DNA of 64,000 nt. Source: Ceriagrion tenellum. Taxonomy: Eukaryota > Arthropoda > Insecta > Odonata > Coenagrionidae. Where the stretch lies: positions 59,707,527 through 59,771,526 of the forward strand of contig OY720640.1 of the NCBI GenBank assembly GCA_963169105.1. Direction: 5' to 3'. Positions 22,158 to 32,652 of the stretch are shown piece by piece. Each line of letters opens with the position of its first letter. Within the stretch, counting starts at the first letter, position 1. The notes beneath the pieces were generated by a model. That model had not been told where the DNA came from, searched no databases, and saw only the letters and a program-made list of their open reading frames with translations. Made by a program: the position numbers and the translations under genes.

Positions 22158-22589
22158 AAGCCTGAATCGCATGACCATTTTTTCCGTCCCTTTTAAGGGA
22201 TAGCTCCAACGATAGCTTTTCAGGGACCGTGACAATGATAGCTCGAGCTATCATTTTCTGAATCACACGGTCATTTTGGCCGTCCCTTTTTCCATTCCTT
22301 TTCGCTTCATTTCTATGCTAACTACTCTCATTCCATTGAAAGCCGAACGTGGCGTTAGAATCGCTCTTTGCAGCCGAGCACTCTGATTGGCTAAATGGTG
22401 GAGTCAGCGATGCCTCCAGGGACGGAAAAAGGGACATGTCCAGGAATGGAAAAAGCTATAGGGATCCCTATCGCCGGAGCCATCCCTGACTTTGTTCGAG
22501 TCACACGATCATTTTCGAGCGATCATTTGAGCTATCATTGGAGCTATACCTTAAAAGGGACGGAAAAAATGATCGTGTGATTCAGGCAT
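22158..22589. mobile_element. MITE with TA target and ~65-bp termini
   Basis: A 432-bp element flanked by TA on both sides (22156-22157 and 22590-22591). The outer ends start AAGCCTGAATC and, on the other strand, ATGCCTGAATC. The arms continue with CATTTTTTCCGTCCC and TTTTAAGG, then ATAGCTCCAA, at about 90% identity over 65 bases. Interior words GGGACGG and AGCTATCATT recur in both orientations, so subterminal repeats are present. The TA duplication fits Tc1/mariner-related or similar TA-targeting transposons. The 127-codon minus ORF over the left half is an artefact of this repeat. Confidence 0.85.
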
Positions 22590-22591
22590 TA

Positions 22592-24889
22592 CCCATAAGT
22601 ATTTAATTTCATTTTGCTTAATCCATATTAATCAGTATTGACTAAAACCATTCCCACCAGAATTTAATCCAGTCCTCGAATTGTTGAGACACCTAAGTAG
22701 TCTTTGGCGAGGGATCAGTTATTTCTGCAAATCACTACAGATAGATTGATTGGGAACAATTTTGGCTTCTGGTCGTAATCCGTCTCACTTTTCTGTCGAT
22801 TCCCACGCTGCAAAACGTAGAAATTTCCGGTTCATACAAAACTTGATGAAATTCAGAAAAATGCCTTAAATTAAGCAAGTTCTAGGAATTAAACTTTCCA
22901 GACTTTTTCAGTAAAAACACTTACTGAAATTGAGCAAAATGCCTGAATTGAAGTTAGTATTAGACATCAGCAAACATATCCATTATTTGTCTCTAAAAAT
23001 CTGCGCGAAATGATATTATGATACCCTTCCACTACGTTATAGAGACGTAATAGAGACGGACCATGCGAAGTTAGAGCAGATAAAAGCACATTTTTAAGTT
23101 GGGACAGCATATTTCGATCTCAGCCTACTGTGCGACGGTCTGAGATATACTCCCAGCGGAGTTTTTGTAGCTGGATGAAAATGCATACGGGAAGGATCAC
23201 ATCCCTCTTATGCCGCCTCTATTCGCCCCACAAAGCCCGATAAACTCTGCAAGTGGCTCAAGCGGAAGAAATCCCTCAGCTGAGGGCAGTAATGACGTCT
23301 TTCAGCGTCAAGAGATAAGGGTGCTCTTCTTGTTCGCTGCGAGGAACGCTGCGGACTTCAATCTCATCGCAAAATGGTGTCAGTTATTCTCATCCCGGAG
23401 AGACGCACTTTGCAGTTTTCTCTCGCGTTGTGCGATTACGTCGCCATCATTATTTAGAGGTCACGAACACCCTGCACATCGCACTGTTCACTGCCAAAAT
23501 CCCATGTGACACGAAGTGACCGATTCGATGCGTCATCTACTCGTTTTCAAAAGAGGGAATATCGAAGCCACTGTTAACTCTCTATGGACGAGCGAGTCAA
23601 AATTGTTACGTTCCAAAGTCATTGAAACATCTGCTTTTCTAAGAGGCTTGGTTGCTGCGCTAGACAGAATTGTAACGCTTCGGATTAAGTGTGTGGAAAG
23701 TTGCGTTTCTTTCGGCGGTTTGTCTAACAATAGGAATAGATGAATGAGTGACGCTATTCACTGACGATGGCGTGCCTGGTGGAGCTCTGAAATTAATAGT
23801 TTCAGCTGTCATATGAAGAAAAAATTGAGAAAATTTAAAAATGCTAAAATAAACATATGAAGGCAATGTTGAATGATACCTTGTGTAAATATTATTATGA
23901 AAAGTTTTCTTTTAATTAAATATATTCATTACTTATATGTCACATTTCAAAATAAATGTTATTATCAAATAAATTACAATTTAAAAAATGCTTAAATAGC
24001 ACTATTAAAACACTAAGATAGTAGCAGTATTTTTTCATGCTGATGTTTCATAATTCCGTCCACAGAAGGTTGAGGTCGATTTTTTGTGACAATTCTCTCT
24101 ACTTTGTATGAAGGTAAAATGGCGGAACCTGACTTTCAAACATTCACCAGAGCTCCCATATGTGTGATTCAGCAGTTGCACAAGTTGTTCTAAGATTATC
24201 TTGTGAATATGTTTTTCCTTGCGTGATACTTCTTTATTACCTTAAAATCAAAGTTTATATGGAAAAATATAAACTCTAATGATTAACAAGCTGGGCCATT
24301 TGTTAAATCTGTTTTGACGGGTTCCATGCAACGCGTTATTTATCACTCAAAAGGAAGCACTCAAGTCCAGGAAATTATTTTGGGTGTATGCGCACATTAT
24401 CACCTCTACAGTATAACGAAATATGAAGGAGAAAATTATTTACCATGTCAGAATTTTTTTTATATGCTAGATGAATACTTCTCGTCGTTTTTAAATCACG
24501 TTTGTTATTCTTCGTGATCATAGTAATTCGGATTAGTAATGCACGAGAGGACAATAATATTTTCTTTTTTTCCCCATTTTCCCGCGGTACGGTCACTATA
24601 ATGCGTTCCTGTCGAAGAGTCTTATATAGCGATTTTTTTATATTTTTATCCCACTTTAATCATTGAAATGATAATGCTGTCAGCTGAAGTTGCTATATCA
24701 AAGAAGGACGGTTGCTACGTAAATAAGTATATCAGCGATTGTGATTGGCTTATAGGTATTAGTTTAAGCACAAGCACGTAAGCACAAGCTTCACGAAGAT
24801 CGTCATGTGTAATCTAAATCTTCTCATCATCTTTGTCAAGACCTTTTTACATTTTTCCCTTGTCTAAGGATGGTTCCTTTAAGAACTAT
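22592..24889. other. No recognised gene over 2.3 kb
   Basis: Two plus ORFs, 99 codons (23210-23509) and 75 codons (23516-23743), lie close together in a locally GC-richer patch (23100-23760) and are the only candidates for host coding sequence. No domain, signal peptide or splice pattern could be recognised, and the opposite strand is also open over 23533-23730. The rest is AT-rich. Confidence 0.3.
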
Positions 24890-25140
24890 GTGTTGTTATA
24901 AGGTACTAAAATTTTTTTGATGTGAGAAGCGGAAATGCGCCAAAAACTATGGACAATCACAAAATGTTCAATCTTCGTAGAGGCTACTGGGTCCCTGTGC
25001 CTAAAGCATTTTTGATTCTGTTTAAAAGATCTTTTTTATACATGGGACATAAATTATATAATCAGTTATCGAACAAAATAAAAGAGGTAACATATTGTAA
25101 ACATTTCCTTAGATTAGTTAAATAATGGTATATGTCTTAT
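24890..25140 (+). mobile_element. LINE C-terminal scrap (group J)
   Basis: The 67-codon plus frame 24922-25125 reads LFKRSFLYMGHKLYNQLSNK and ends IKEVTYCKHFLRLVK. It parallels FKRSFVYLGPKVFNALPEAI on the minus strand at 57590-57900 and the LYNNLPSEIK tail at 6239-6433. This is the last part of a Jockey/CR1-type ORF2. Nothing of the RT remains. The original 3' tail is not obvious. Confidence 0.65.
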
Positions 25141-26289
25141 AACAATATCGAAATTGTGCTTCGTTGAGACTGTTTTATATCCTTCCAAAGTCAAACTTGT
25201 TTGCCTGTAATTCTACAATCTTCACAATTCCTTTTCGAAGACGTACTCACATCATCACTGCAGTCATTTAAACTATAATGTTTCAAAATATATTATAAAA
25301 CTCGAGGGTTTCTTCTAAGCGCATCAGATTCAATTCGCCATGCTTCAAAGAAAATCTTATCGAGAAATGCCTCCTTAAAATATCACATTATGTATGCTTG
25401 ATAGTGATCCTAAGCTGAATGTCGATTTAATGCATTTACACACTGTTAAAGAGCCTATTGAAGAAGTTTCCCATAAATCTTGCATTTATCATGTATCGTG
25501 CGTCACGTCAGGAGATAATCGTTTGCTAATGAGGAAACTCATGTAGGGCATACCTTTATCTGCGATCTCAATTCTCAGTAAATTTTTCTTTCAGTCAAAC
25601 GCTGGTTACGAAGGAAGTTGAGTACACCGAAGACAGGATGGTCAAGATAGGCGGTAATGGAGGGAGAACTTGAGGCGCACTATACTTTTGCTCTTTTCAG
25701 GGAAGTAACACAAGACTCTACTCCTTGCACTCGAACATATTCGAAGGTTCAGAGGCGAAACAAATGACTGGGGAGAAATTACCGGGTAGGGAATAAGTTC
25801 TGGACCAATATGTGAAGGAAGTACTTATGGTGAGCAGAGGGAGTGATAGGAAGTGAGGATGGATATAGGCAAGAAAGGTCTCCAAACCCCTCACACATGT
25901 CCATTAACTGAACACTATCCATTTCCTTGAGTTCGTTTCACACAACACTTTTACAGTACTCTGAACCGAACCCAATTCAGTATCCATAAAATTGGACGCT
26001 ATAGTTCTCCGATGAGGCCTTTTCAACTCTAAGTTTTGACTTCTGAGCCGAATATTTTAAAAGCAATAGTGTTTTTTTAATATTTCTCTCGCTTGCCAAA
26101 TTAACGAAATTTTGGTATTTCACCACCACTCCCTATATTTATACTTCTAGATCTATTTTAAGATAGCTTTTCTGGTCCAGGAGCACATTACAAGCACAGG
26201 TAAACTCACCTCATATCATATCTCACCGCTTCGTAATGTTCACTATGTTTAGGTGTACACTGCTCAGCCTATTAGCTCTGACCATTTAT
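25141..26289. other. No recognised feature
   Basis: Over 1.1 kb without a domain-bearing ORF or detectable repeat. At 25580-25870 the plus strand has a purine-rich GGAGG/GAAGG run similar in composition to the group B LINEs, but no motif could be confirmed. Confidence 0.35.
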
Positions 26290-26850
26290 CGTAAATCTGC
26301 TTTAGAGTGCACTATAGGAATATCTCTCTTGTTTTTCTGTCTTCGATGCAATTTTTAAATCATCTGGGGCGAAAGTTAGCTCTCTCCTTATCCCATTTTT
26401 TTAATTCTTTCATATGCATTCTGTCTTTCCCTGTTACCTTTTCTGATGCTATCCTTCCATTTAAATTTTTAATCTCATCTCTGTTTCTACTGTTGATTGC
26501 TACTTGTTTAGTACACAATGTATGAAAACATTCCTCGATATTTCTTCTTTTGTATCAGTGAATGAAAATACAATTTCTGCGTATCTTCGATCTTATCTAC
26601 GAGGTCCGCTTCCTCGCCATTTTTTATCCTCAGTGTGTGGGTGACGTTTTTTGTGGTTTTCCGTCGGGATTTCGTAATTACTAACACTTTTTTATGCCTA
26701 TCCATTGTTTCTACCTCTTCCTTATTGATTTCGCCATTGCCTTTTTTCTTGTAGCCCTGCCTTTTTTATAAACATTCTTTGCCGTTCCCTGGTTTGGCTC
26801 TCTACCACCGTAGAATATGTCGGACGTTCAACATATTTTACTAGAGCCAA
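26290..26850 (-). mobile_element. LINE fragment, post-RT region (group B-like)
   Basis: The minus frame 26508-26705 reads KVLVITKSRRKTTKNVTHTL and RIKNGEEADLVDKIED. It corresponds to the segment just after the RT catalytic box in RTE-like LINEs, the same region as NVEVTLRGEKLEQVDSFTYF in group A at 50899. Further minus-strand remnants extend to about 26290 with frameshifts. No C-terminal W..RRM block or 3' end is present, so this is an internal piece cut at both ends. Confidence is moderate since only one conserved block is readable. Confidence 0.55.
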
Positions 26851-26860
26851 ACTATTACGG

Positions 26861-27050
26861 TAGAAACTTTTACACTCCACTAGTCAGTTCACAGATCAAT
26901 TTATTGCACAATCCGGATTTCGATGCCTTCATCATCAGGTACTCAATGACGTATCGATCCCTGGTATCATCATGATGCAAGGTATCGAAATCCGCACTGT
27001 GCAATAAATGATACGTGAACTGACCAGTGGAGTGTAAATTTATTTTTACT
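26861..27050. repeat. Foldback palindrome with hammerhead-like block
   Basis: Arms of about 70 bases (26861-26930 and 26979-27050) are inverted copies, with words ACACTCCACT, TTTATTGCACA and GTTCAC shared. On the minus strand the left arm reads CCTGATGATGAAGG, CATC, GAAA and ATCCGGAT, then T (26908-26939). The core CTGATGA is intact there. The plus-strand right arm is mutated (ATCCGCAC). No target duplication was found. Confidence 0.75.
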
Positions 27051-27179
27051 AACAAAAATTATTGAACTAAAGTCTTGTTATTTTCCTGATATTCCTTATT
27101 TCACAATTCATAACCACATACCCTAATGTGACCTCAGCAGCGATTCCCAAAAATTCAGAATTCCTCTTCCTAACCCTAC

Positions 27180-27655
27180 CTTGTGCTCAAAGATTATAGG
27201 ACTGCAGACCAGAAAACAGTACGTGAAAATATCCGTGTGGAGGGTAGCACTCTGTGGATCAGAAGCATTTAACACTGGAAAATCTGACCAGAGCAGAGTA
27301 TAAACCTTCGAAACCTGGTGCTGGAGGAGGATGCTGAAGATAAAATGGACAGACAAAATAAGAAATGATGAAGTGTACAGAGGAGTAGAAGAGGAAAGGA
27401 CCATATGGAAAATCACACAGAAAAGAAGAACAAGATGGATTGAACACACCCTTAGACATAATAAGTTTGCGAAGAACATAATTGAAGGCAAAATAGAGGG
27501 AGAAGTCCACAGAGGAAGACCCAGGAATGAATTCCTGAACCAAGTAAAGAGGAAAGTACATAGGAAGAGATACCAGGGGATAAGGGAACTAGCATTAGAT
27601 AGGGGAGTGTGGAGGGCTGCAGTCAACCAATCTTAGGATTGAACGACCAATGATT
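27180..27655 (+). mobile_element. LINE 3' part, RTE-like (group A)
   Basis: The plus frame 27331-27636 is open for 101 codons and reads MLKIKWTDKIRNDEVYRGVE, RTIWKITQKRRTRWIEHTLR, then IIEGKIEGEVHRGRPRNEFL and terminates WRAAVNQS. Immediately upstream, in another frame, lies the LYGSEAWT-equivalent region. The 3' end TTAGGATTGAACGACCAATG is the group A terminus. Relative to the 50849 copy there are frameshifts upstream, but this C-terminal block is uninterrupted. 5' truncation is near 27180. Confidence 0.85.
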
Positions 27656-28174
27656 ATGAACACTACCTGTCCTCAGTGGAGCAAGTGATCAAAGATGTCG
27701 GTCACCTTTCCCAATTACGCCAATATTCTGAATCATATGATCCCTTTCGTCTTGTGATAAAATTAAACTTCATCCCTGATTATATAATGTGCAGTAAATT
27801 GCATCACTTGGATTGCGCCGCACGGAGCGTCCCTTGTTATCATCCCGATTTAACGGTCCGTAACCTTGGGAGATGTCGTTCTACCATTACAGTGCAATAA
27901 TGGGATGGGGAAAAGCTAGATGAGGAATACAATATTTCGACATGAAGATAAAATCGGGTGCGTGATATTGTCTCATGCAAGCGTGATTATCGCGGTATCG
28001 TGGAATAACATGTCAGAATGTGTATTACGTTCCTGTATAGCCCCGTACACACTTCACCCGTACACTAGGGTGGTAATAGAATTTTATTATCGTAATATCT
28101 CCATTCATTTCAGGATATCTCAAGGAGTACGTACTCAAGGAGTAGGATAAATTATACAGACCAACAAGGGTATA
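27656..28174. other. No recognised feature
   Basis: Two ORFs of 74 and 76 codons on the plus strand, neither with a domain. Confidence 0.35.
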
Positions 28175-28636
28175 TTTTTTTGATGCTATAGGCCATTTTC
28201 GACGTAATTTTGTGCTCTGAATCCGAATATACCCACAAAAATTGGCTATCACGCCAGGGTTTTGAGATATTTTAACCTCAAAGGGTCAAAATGGCAATAT
28301 TAGGTCTTCTTGCCGGCCTCGGTGGCGGTGGGGTAAAGTCCTCGCCTGCCAAACCGAAGGTCGCGGGTTCGAGTCCCGCCTGGTTAGGATATTTACACCT
28401 CCCTGGGCATGGTTGTGTGTGTTCGTCAATGTATTAAATACCTAGTAATTGGCATCGGCTATTAGGTATAAAGAAATTATTTTTATTTTTTTTGAGCTTG
28501 AATATCTCAGAATCCAAAGATGATAGAGTAATTCTACAAACGGATTGGAAGTCCTGACGTGATAGCCATTTTTATCGAGTGGATTCGGATTCAGTGCACC
28601 AAATTATGTCGAAAATGGCCGATACCGTCAAAAAAG
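28175..28636. repeat. Palindrome that contains a SINE
   Basis: Left arm 28175-28290 and right arm 28494-28636 are inverted copies. Both contain GCCATTTTCGAC, CTGAATCCGAAT and ATTGGCTATCACG-like words, and both inner ends read TTTGAGATATT-like sequence. The SINE at 28312 sits between them, so the palindrome is probably the older structure. The right arm holds about 50 extra bases. No target duplication of the palindrome is visible. Confidence 0.75.
28312..28493 (+). mobile_element. tRNA-Gly-like SINE
   Basis: The 5' part reads TCGGTGG..., an A-box-like TGGCGGTGGGGTA, the CTCGCCTGCC segment found in the anticodon arm of glycine tRNAs, and a perfect B box GGTTCGAGTCC near 28367. A tRNA-unrelated body of about 90 bases follows, ending in a T-rich tail (about 28480-28493). 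The acceptor arm cannot pair, so it is a SINE and not a functional tRNA. The octamer TATTAGGT appears at 28298-28305 and 28460-28467 but its position before the tail makes it doubtful as the target duplication. Confidence 0.85.
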
Positions 28637-29248
28637 CATTCGAAACCCTACAATTGTTAGACGTGAGATTATTTAAGGAATGAAATAGGCGTATATCTTT
28701 GCAGTGCTTTTCCGAGCTCATTTCACGCTCCTAATCTATGAATGTTTTCATTCTAAGTAGTATGAGGGATGTCAACTCCTCTGCCAGCCTCATTTTTCTA
28801 TTTTTACGCCAGGTATTGCCTGAATCTGATGGGGTCGTTTGGCATTTTTAAGAAGTTTTCTGATATGCCTCAACTGCGCAAAGACCAGGAGTAGGTCATA
28901 ACTGACATTCAGCGCGGGGATGAGATTTCAATTTGAAACAAACCTGTAAAATACGTGCTAAGGCTTTTCGTGGAATTGGTTGGCTTGTCCTTGGATCCGG
29001 TAAAGCATTGTGCCAACATGTTTTATTTGTGAGTGTAAATGATAACAGTTGATGTAGAAGACGTTAAAAAAAAACACTTTGGTGATAATTCCCAAATCAG
29101 CATTTTCCGAGACCAGCTTGAAAACAATTCATAGAAATAAGAGATAAGCGCGTATCACAAGAGAAACTATTTTCTTTCCGTCCTCCTGAACTAAAGCTCT
29201 GTATTTCTTTTCCTTGTTGCGACAAGAACACTCATTTTTAAAGACACG
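28637..29248. other. No recognised feature
   Basis: AT-rich, no domain-bearing ORF and no repeat identified. Confidence 0.35.
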
Positions 29249-29940
29249 ATGTGGAAGGCAAAGAGGAAACTACCAGAAGATGCAGCCGTGCTTCCTAACT
29301 ATGTAAATGGCATGATGTCATTCCTCCCAGTAAAATATTCCGGGGGTATAATAGTCCCCCAATCGGTTCTCCAGATGGGGACTACTGGGAGGGATACATC
29401 AATCAGGAAGGACAATTGTAGGATCGGGACATGGAATGTGAGATCTTCAGGGGTGAGCGGGAAGCTAGAGAGCGTTAAGATATAGGTGGAGAGGCTCGGG
29501 GTAGATATACTGGAAGATCAAGTGGGCTGGGGCAGGCAACTACTGGTGCACGGATACCGAGTGATATATTCATGAGACGACCAGAGGATTGCAGGTGTAG
29601 GCATCATACTGAAGAAAGAATGGGGCAGGAGAGTGAAGTCAGTCTGGCAGTGCAGCGAAAGGATTCTAATGGGGAAGCTGGAAGGAGAGCCGACGGACGG
29701 ATCGTGCAGGTCTACATGCCGACGTTTGACCATACGGAAGAAGAAATTGAAGAATTGTACGAACAAATTGAAGAAATCCTCTGGGTAGCGAAGGGCAAAG
29801 ATAACCTCATCATCATGGCAGACTGTAACCCAGTGGTAGGAGAGGGAAAAGAAGGAAATTTTGTAGGATATTTCGGACTGGGCAAAAGAAATTCCAAGGG
29901 AGAAAGACTGATAGAGAGACCAGGAAAAATCTAAAGATGA
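29249..29940 (+). pseudogene. LINE endonuclease (APE-type) fragment, RTE-like
   Basis: The only endonuclease domain in the window. The plus frame 29249-29485 ends with CRIGTWNVRSSG and GKLESVKI; other frames continue with ERLGVDILED, HGYRVIYS, VGIILKKEWGRRVKSVWQCS and then IVQVYMPTFDHTEEEIEELY, KDNLIIMADCNPVVGEGK and FVGYFGLGKRNSKGERLIE to 29934. GTWNVR is the first APE-like motif. The glutamate expected after LGVDIL is lost to an indel and the GDWN motif has become ADCN, so catalysis is impossible. This family is commonly annotated by similarity to craniofacial development protein 2. The RT half is absent here; the fragment stops at 29934. Confidence 0.88.
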
Positions 29941-30029
29941 AATTATGTTATTATTATTAGTGTTACATAGGGGTTTTTTAATGGAAGGAAAGCCTCTATA
30001 TTTTCATCATGCCCCTCTCTACCTGAACA

Positions 30030-30102
30030 ATTTCGTTTTCAAATCAGCATACTACCAACCCTTCTTTATCCCGTCCGACAAACCTAGTCTTTCCCCCTAC
30101 AT
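30030..30102 (-). mobile_element. LINE group B scrap
   Basis: About 70 bases on the minus strand align with the 3' coding part of group B (compare 32750-32820): ATACTACCAACCCTTCTTTA is the antisense of the segment before the terminal RMKKG-like block. Abuts repeat R copy 3 directly. Confidence 0.5.
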
Positions 30103-30107
30103 ATGCA

Positions 30108-31185
30108 GTTAAATATGCAGTTTCTGACACAAGTTCTAGTCTGTGTTCATGCTTTCCGCTTAACCCTTTCAGTACCAGAGGTACATTTATGTACCTCTGG
30201 ATCTTTGATCTGTATACCAAGCCCTTCTTTTGTGTATTAAATAAAAATCCAGAGGTACTTTCCTGGCACATATTACTAGCTGTCTAGTTAGAAGTCTCCT
30301 CAAAAGAGTGCGCTGGGCACAAAAATTTCAATTTCATATTTCAAAGCTACTTTGCAGATTTTGGTGACGAGCAACCTGTTTTCAAAAAATTGCCGTCAAT
30401 TTAGCATTTGAAAATATGTTCTCCTTGTCACATATCATTTATTATGCATTAACATTTATTATAAAAAACAAATACATACATTACTGTCATTCGCATAACA
30501 TAAAACACATTTCTGTACATCATTTTTTAAAAATGTGTAAAAGTGTTAGTGAGCATAGTAGATTTCCTTGAATACTATCGGTGTTACTAGACGTTGGTAG
30601 CTACTTGAAACATATTTGAGTGAAATATCTTGAAATTAAAATAATTTGGGATTGAAAGGGTTAACACGTTCAACAGCGAATCTTCCTTTTTTAGAAAAAC
30701 ATTGGATAAGACAATCAAATTCCAGGTGTATTCCAGGGGAATTTCAGGCAGCCTGTAATCTGGGCACGGTTGAGTGACGACCTGAATGTGCCTAGTTTCA
30801 TTCGCAATGCCATAATCATGAAATCACAGAGTACAGTGAAATCCGGCGATGTATTTAGCATGATGAATTTATTTTAAGGAAATTCCGACTTTTCTGGATT
30901 ATATAGTTTTCAATGGGTCAATAGTGAAATTTAAGACTTTGGTTGCCTTTGTCATTGAATTCCTGACAGAATGACATAAAAATCATCGCTCTAACTGAAT
31001 TTTTAACTAATTTAGGACTTTTCCAGGAAATCTCCAGGTTTTCCTGGATAACTTCGCTATTCCAGTCAGGAGCTCTTGGGACTTTTTTGAGAGTCATCCT
31101 GGGAAGTTCCCGTAGACAGTGGAATAGGTTTCACTCTGTAATTATTTTTGTCCGGGTCGTAACCTAATTTTACCGGACTATTACT
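30108..31185 (+). repeat. Repeat R, copy 3, split by a piggyBac-like MITE
   Basis: Collinear with copy 2 from 14905 onward: TGCAGTTTCTGACA, CTGTGTTCATGCTTTCCG, then after the MITE AAAACATTGGATAAGACAAT, CACGGTTGAGTGACGACC and so on to TTACCGGACTATTACT near 31185. The 5' portion present in copy 2 (14601-14900) is missing. The 497-bp insertion at 30164-30660 is clean. Confidence 0.85.
30164..30660. mobile_element. piggyBac-like MITE with TTAA target duplication
   Basis: A 497-bp insertion within repeat R is bounded by TTAA at 30160-30163 and 30661-30664. The termini are CCCTTTCAGTACCA and, from the other side, CCCTTTCAATCCCA (12 of 14 identical). CCC-starting ends with TTAA targets are typical of the piggyBac superfamily. 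Repeat R copy 2 has the same flanks joined over a single TTAA (14952-14955), which is the empty site. The interior holds a small AGAGGTACATTTATGTACCT palindrome near 30177 and no transposase. Confidence 0.93.
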
Positions 31186-31285
31186 TGTAAGTAAAACCGG
31201 TAAGACGTGTTTGTTTACGATGTGTCGTCTGTATTTACATTTGAACTGCCGTCTTTCACCACTAGGCGGCGCCACAATCCACAAA

Positions 31286-31385
31286 GTTGTCGGTCCCGGT
31301 GGCGGCGGGGTAGAGTCCTCGCCTGCTAACCCGAGGGTCGCGGTTTCGAGTTCCCGTTACAGTTTTTCCCCTGATATAAATTGTT
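31286..31385 (+). mobile_element. tRNA-Gly-like SINE, degraded second copy
   Basis: Reads CCCGGTGGCGGCGGGGTAGA, CTCGCCTGCTAACC and a degraded B box GGTTTCGAGTTCCC near 31340, matching the tRNA-like half of the SINE at 28312. The body after the B box differs, so it is either another subfamily or truncated. No target duplication seen. Confidence 0.7.
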
Positions 31386-31976
31386 TGTTTAAAGAATTCT
31401 AGGCAACAGTTTTTGGCGACGAGAAAACGATTCAAATGTATATTCATGGCAGAAACATTCGATAAATTTATTGTTTCATAACTAACGGCATGAAGTTATG
31501 AGTTCCATGAGTAGCTAAGATGGCGGTGGATGTGAAATTAAACGCTTAAAGACTTAATTACTTGATAAAAGAGTAGTTTTGAGACAGATGACTAGTTTGT
31601 TTACTCTTACTGACTAATTAATATGTGCATTCGCAATTATTCATAGGCTGAAATTTCAGAAATTTTATTCAGCGGAGGAAGATTAGATCAAATATTCAAA
31701 GCTGTTAACTACTGGCCAATAAGTTAAGTAACTAGTTGATGTGTTCCTGCAACCCGAATATTTTTAGGAGCTCTACAACTTCATGGATCTCATAACTATT
31801 TATTCCATTACTAAATGTTCTTGCAACTGGCCATTTGGGAAGTAAAAGTGCAGGTGCCATTCAAAAAAATTTCCAAGACTATTCTTTCATTTTATCACTA
31901 AATTCAAAAGCTCCCAAAAATCTGAGACTTTCTTCCCTCATACGATTTCTGTGAGTCGAATACTCTTTTCATGTCG
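31386..31976. other. No recognised feature
   Basis: AT-rich. Nothing found. Confidence 0.35.
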
Positions 31977-32243
31977 AAAGAAAATGTTGAATTTAAGTTC
32001 AATTTTCGCAATAAAGAAGTATAAAATTGACGGGAATGTTTTCAATTGTAGTAGGGTTTCAGATTCCTCCCTTCAATTTTTATTTCTTGAGATATGAAGA
32101 AGGCTAGAATAAAGAAAATGTCGAATTTAAGTTCAATTTTCGCAATAAAGAAGTATAAAATTGACGGGAATGTTTTCAATTGTAGTAGGGTTTCAGATTC
32201 CTCCCTTCAATTTTTTTTCTTGAGATATGAAGAAGGCTAGAAT
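31977..32243. repeat. 134-bp unit duplicated in direct tandem
   Basis: 31977-32110 is repeated as 32111-32243. The two units are nearly identical: one base differs early (ATGTTGAA versus ATGTCGAA) and a T-rich run near the end is shorter in the second. High identity implies a recent duplication. The unit has no coding content. Confidence 0.93.
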
Positions 32244-32652
32244 AAACATCGAAATTCTTGACAAATCGCACTCGACACACATGAAAAATGGCTTCCGCGA
32301 GGGTCCAACAACTGACAAAATCTTCGGTAATCGTTGCATTCAACTGCCAATTCATGTTGGTAAGTGCTGAGTATATTGCATAATTGAATTTTTCACAAAT
32401 TGTCATCCACCATCACTGTATCATTTGGTATGGAATAACCCCTCACTGTTTTCTCATCAGCGATTTTTACATTCTAATGATAAAAAGGTTAGCGCAAGGG
32501 AATGATGCAGAACCCGTGGATTTTAGTTTTAAGGAAATCTCTCACCTAGTGATTTCATGCCTTTAATAAGTATCAATAATGATTACATATATTGTAATAA
32601 AATCATATCAGTCCCTAGAATCAAGAGGTCGTGAAAGGACTTTTTTTATTAT
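32244..32652. other. No recognised feature
   Basis: AT-rich, with 60-76 codon ORFs on both strands and no domain. Confidence 0.35.

Noticed and set aside
21883..22266. 127-codon minus ORF as a gene
   Set aside because: Half of it lies in the terminal repeat of the TA-flanked MITE and no domain is visible.
27123..27626. 167-codon minus-strand ORF as a gene
   Set aside because: Antisense of the group A LINE C-terminus; the same ORF shape recurs opposite the copy at 51129-51503.
28312..28385. A tRNA-Gly gene
   Set aside because: The anticodon-arm and B-box strings fit, but the acceptor strands cannot pair, the anticodon region has extra bases, and the sequence continues into a SINE body with a T-rich tail.
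28298..28467. TATTAGGT as the SINE target duplication
   Set aside because: The right copy lies before the T-rich tail, not after it, so it cannot be a normal target duplication.
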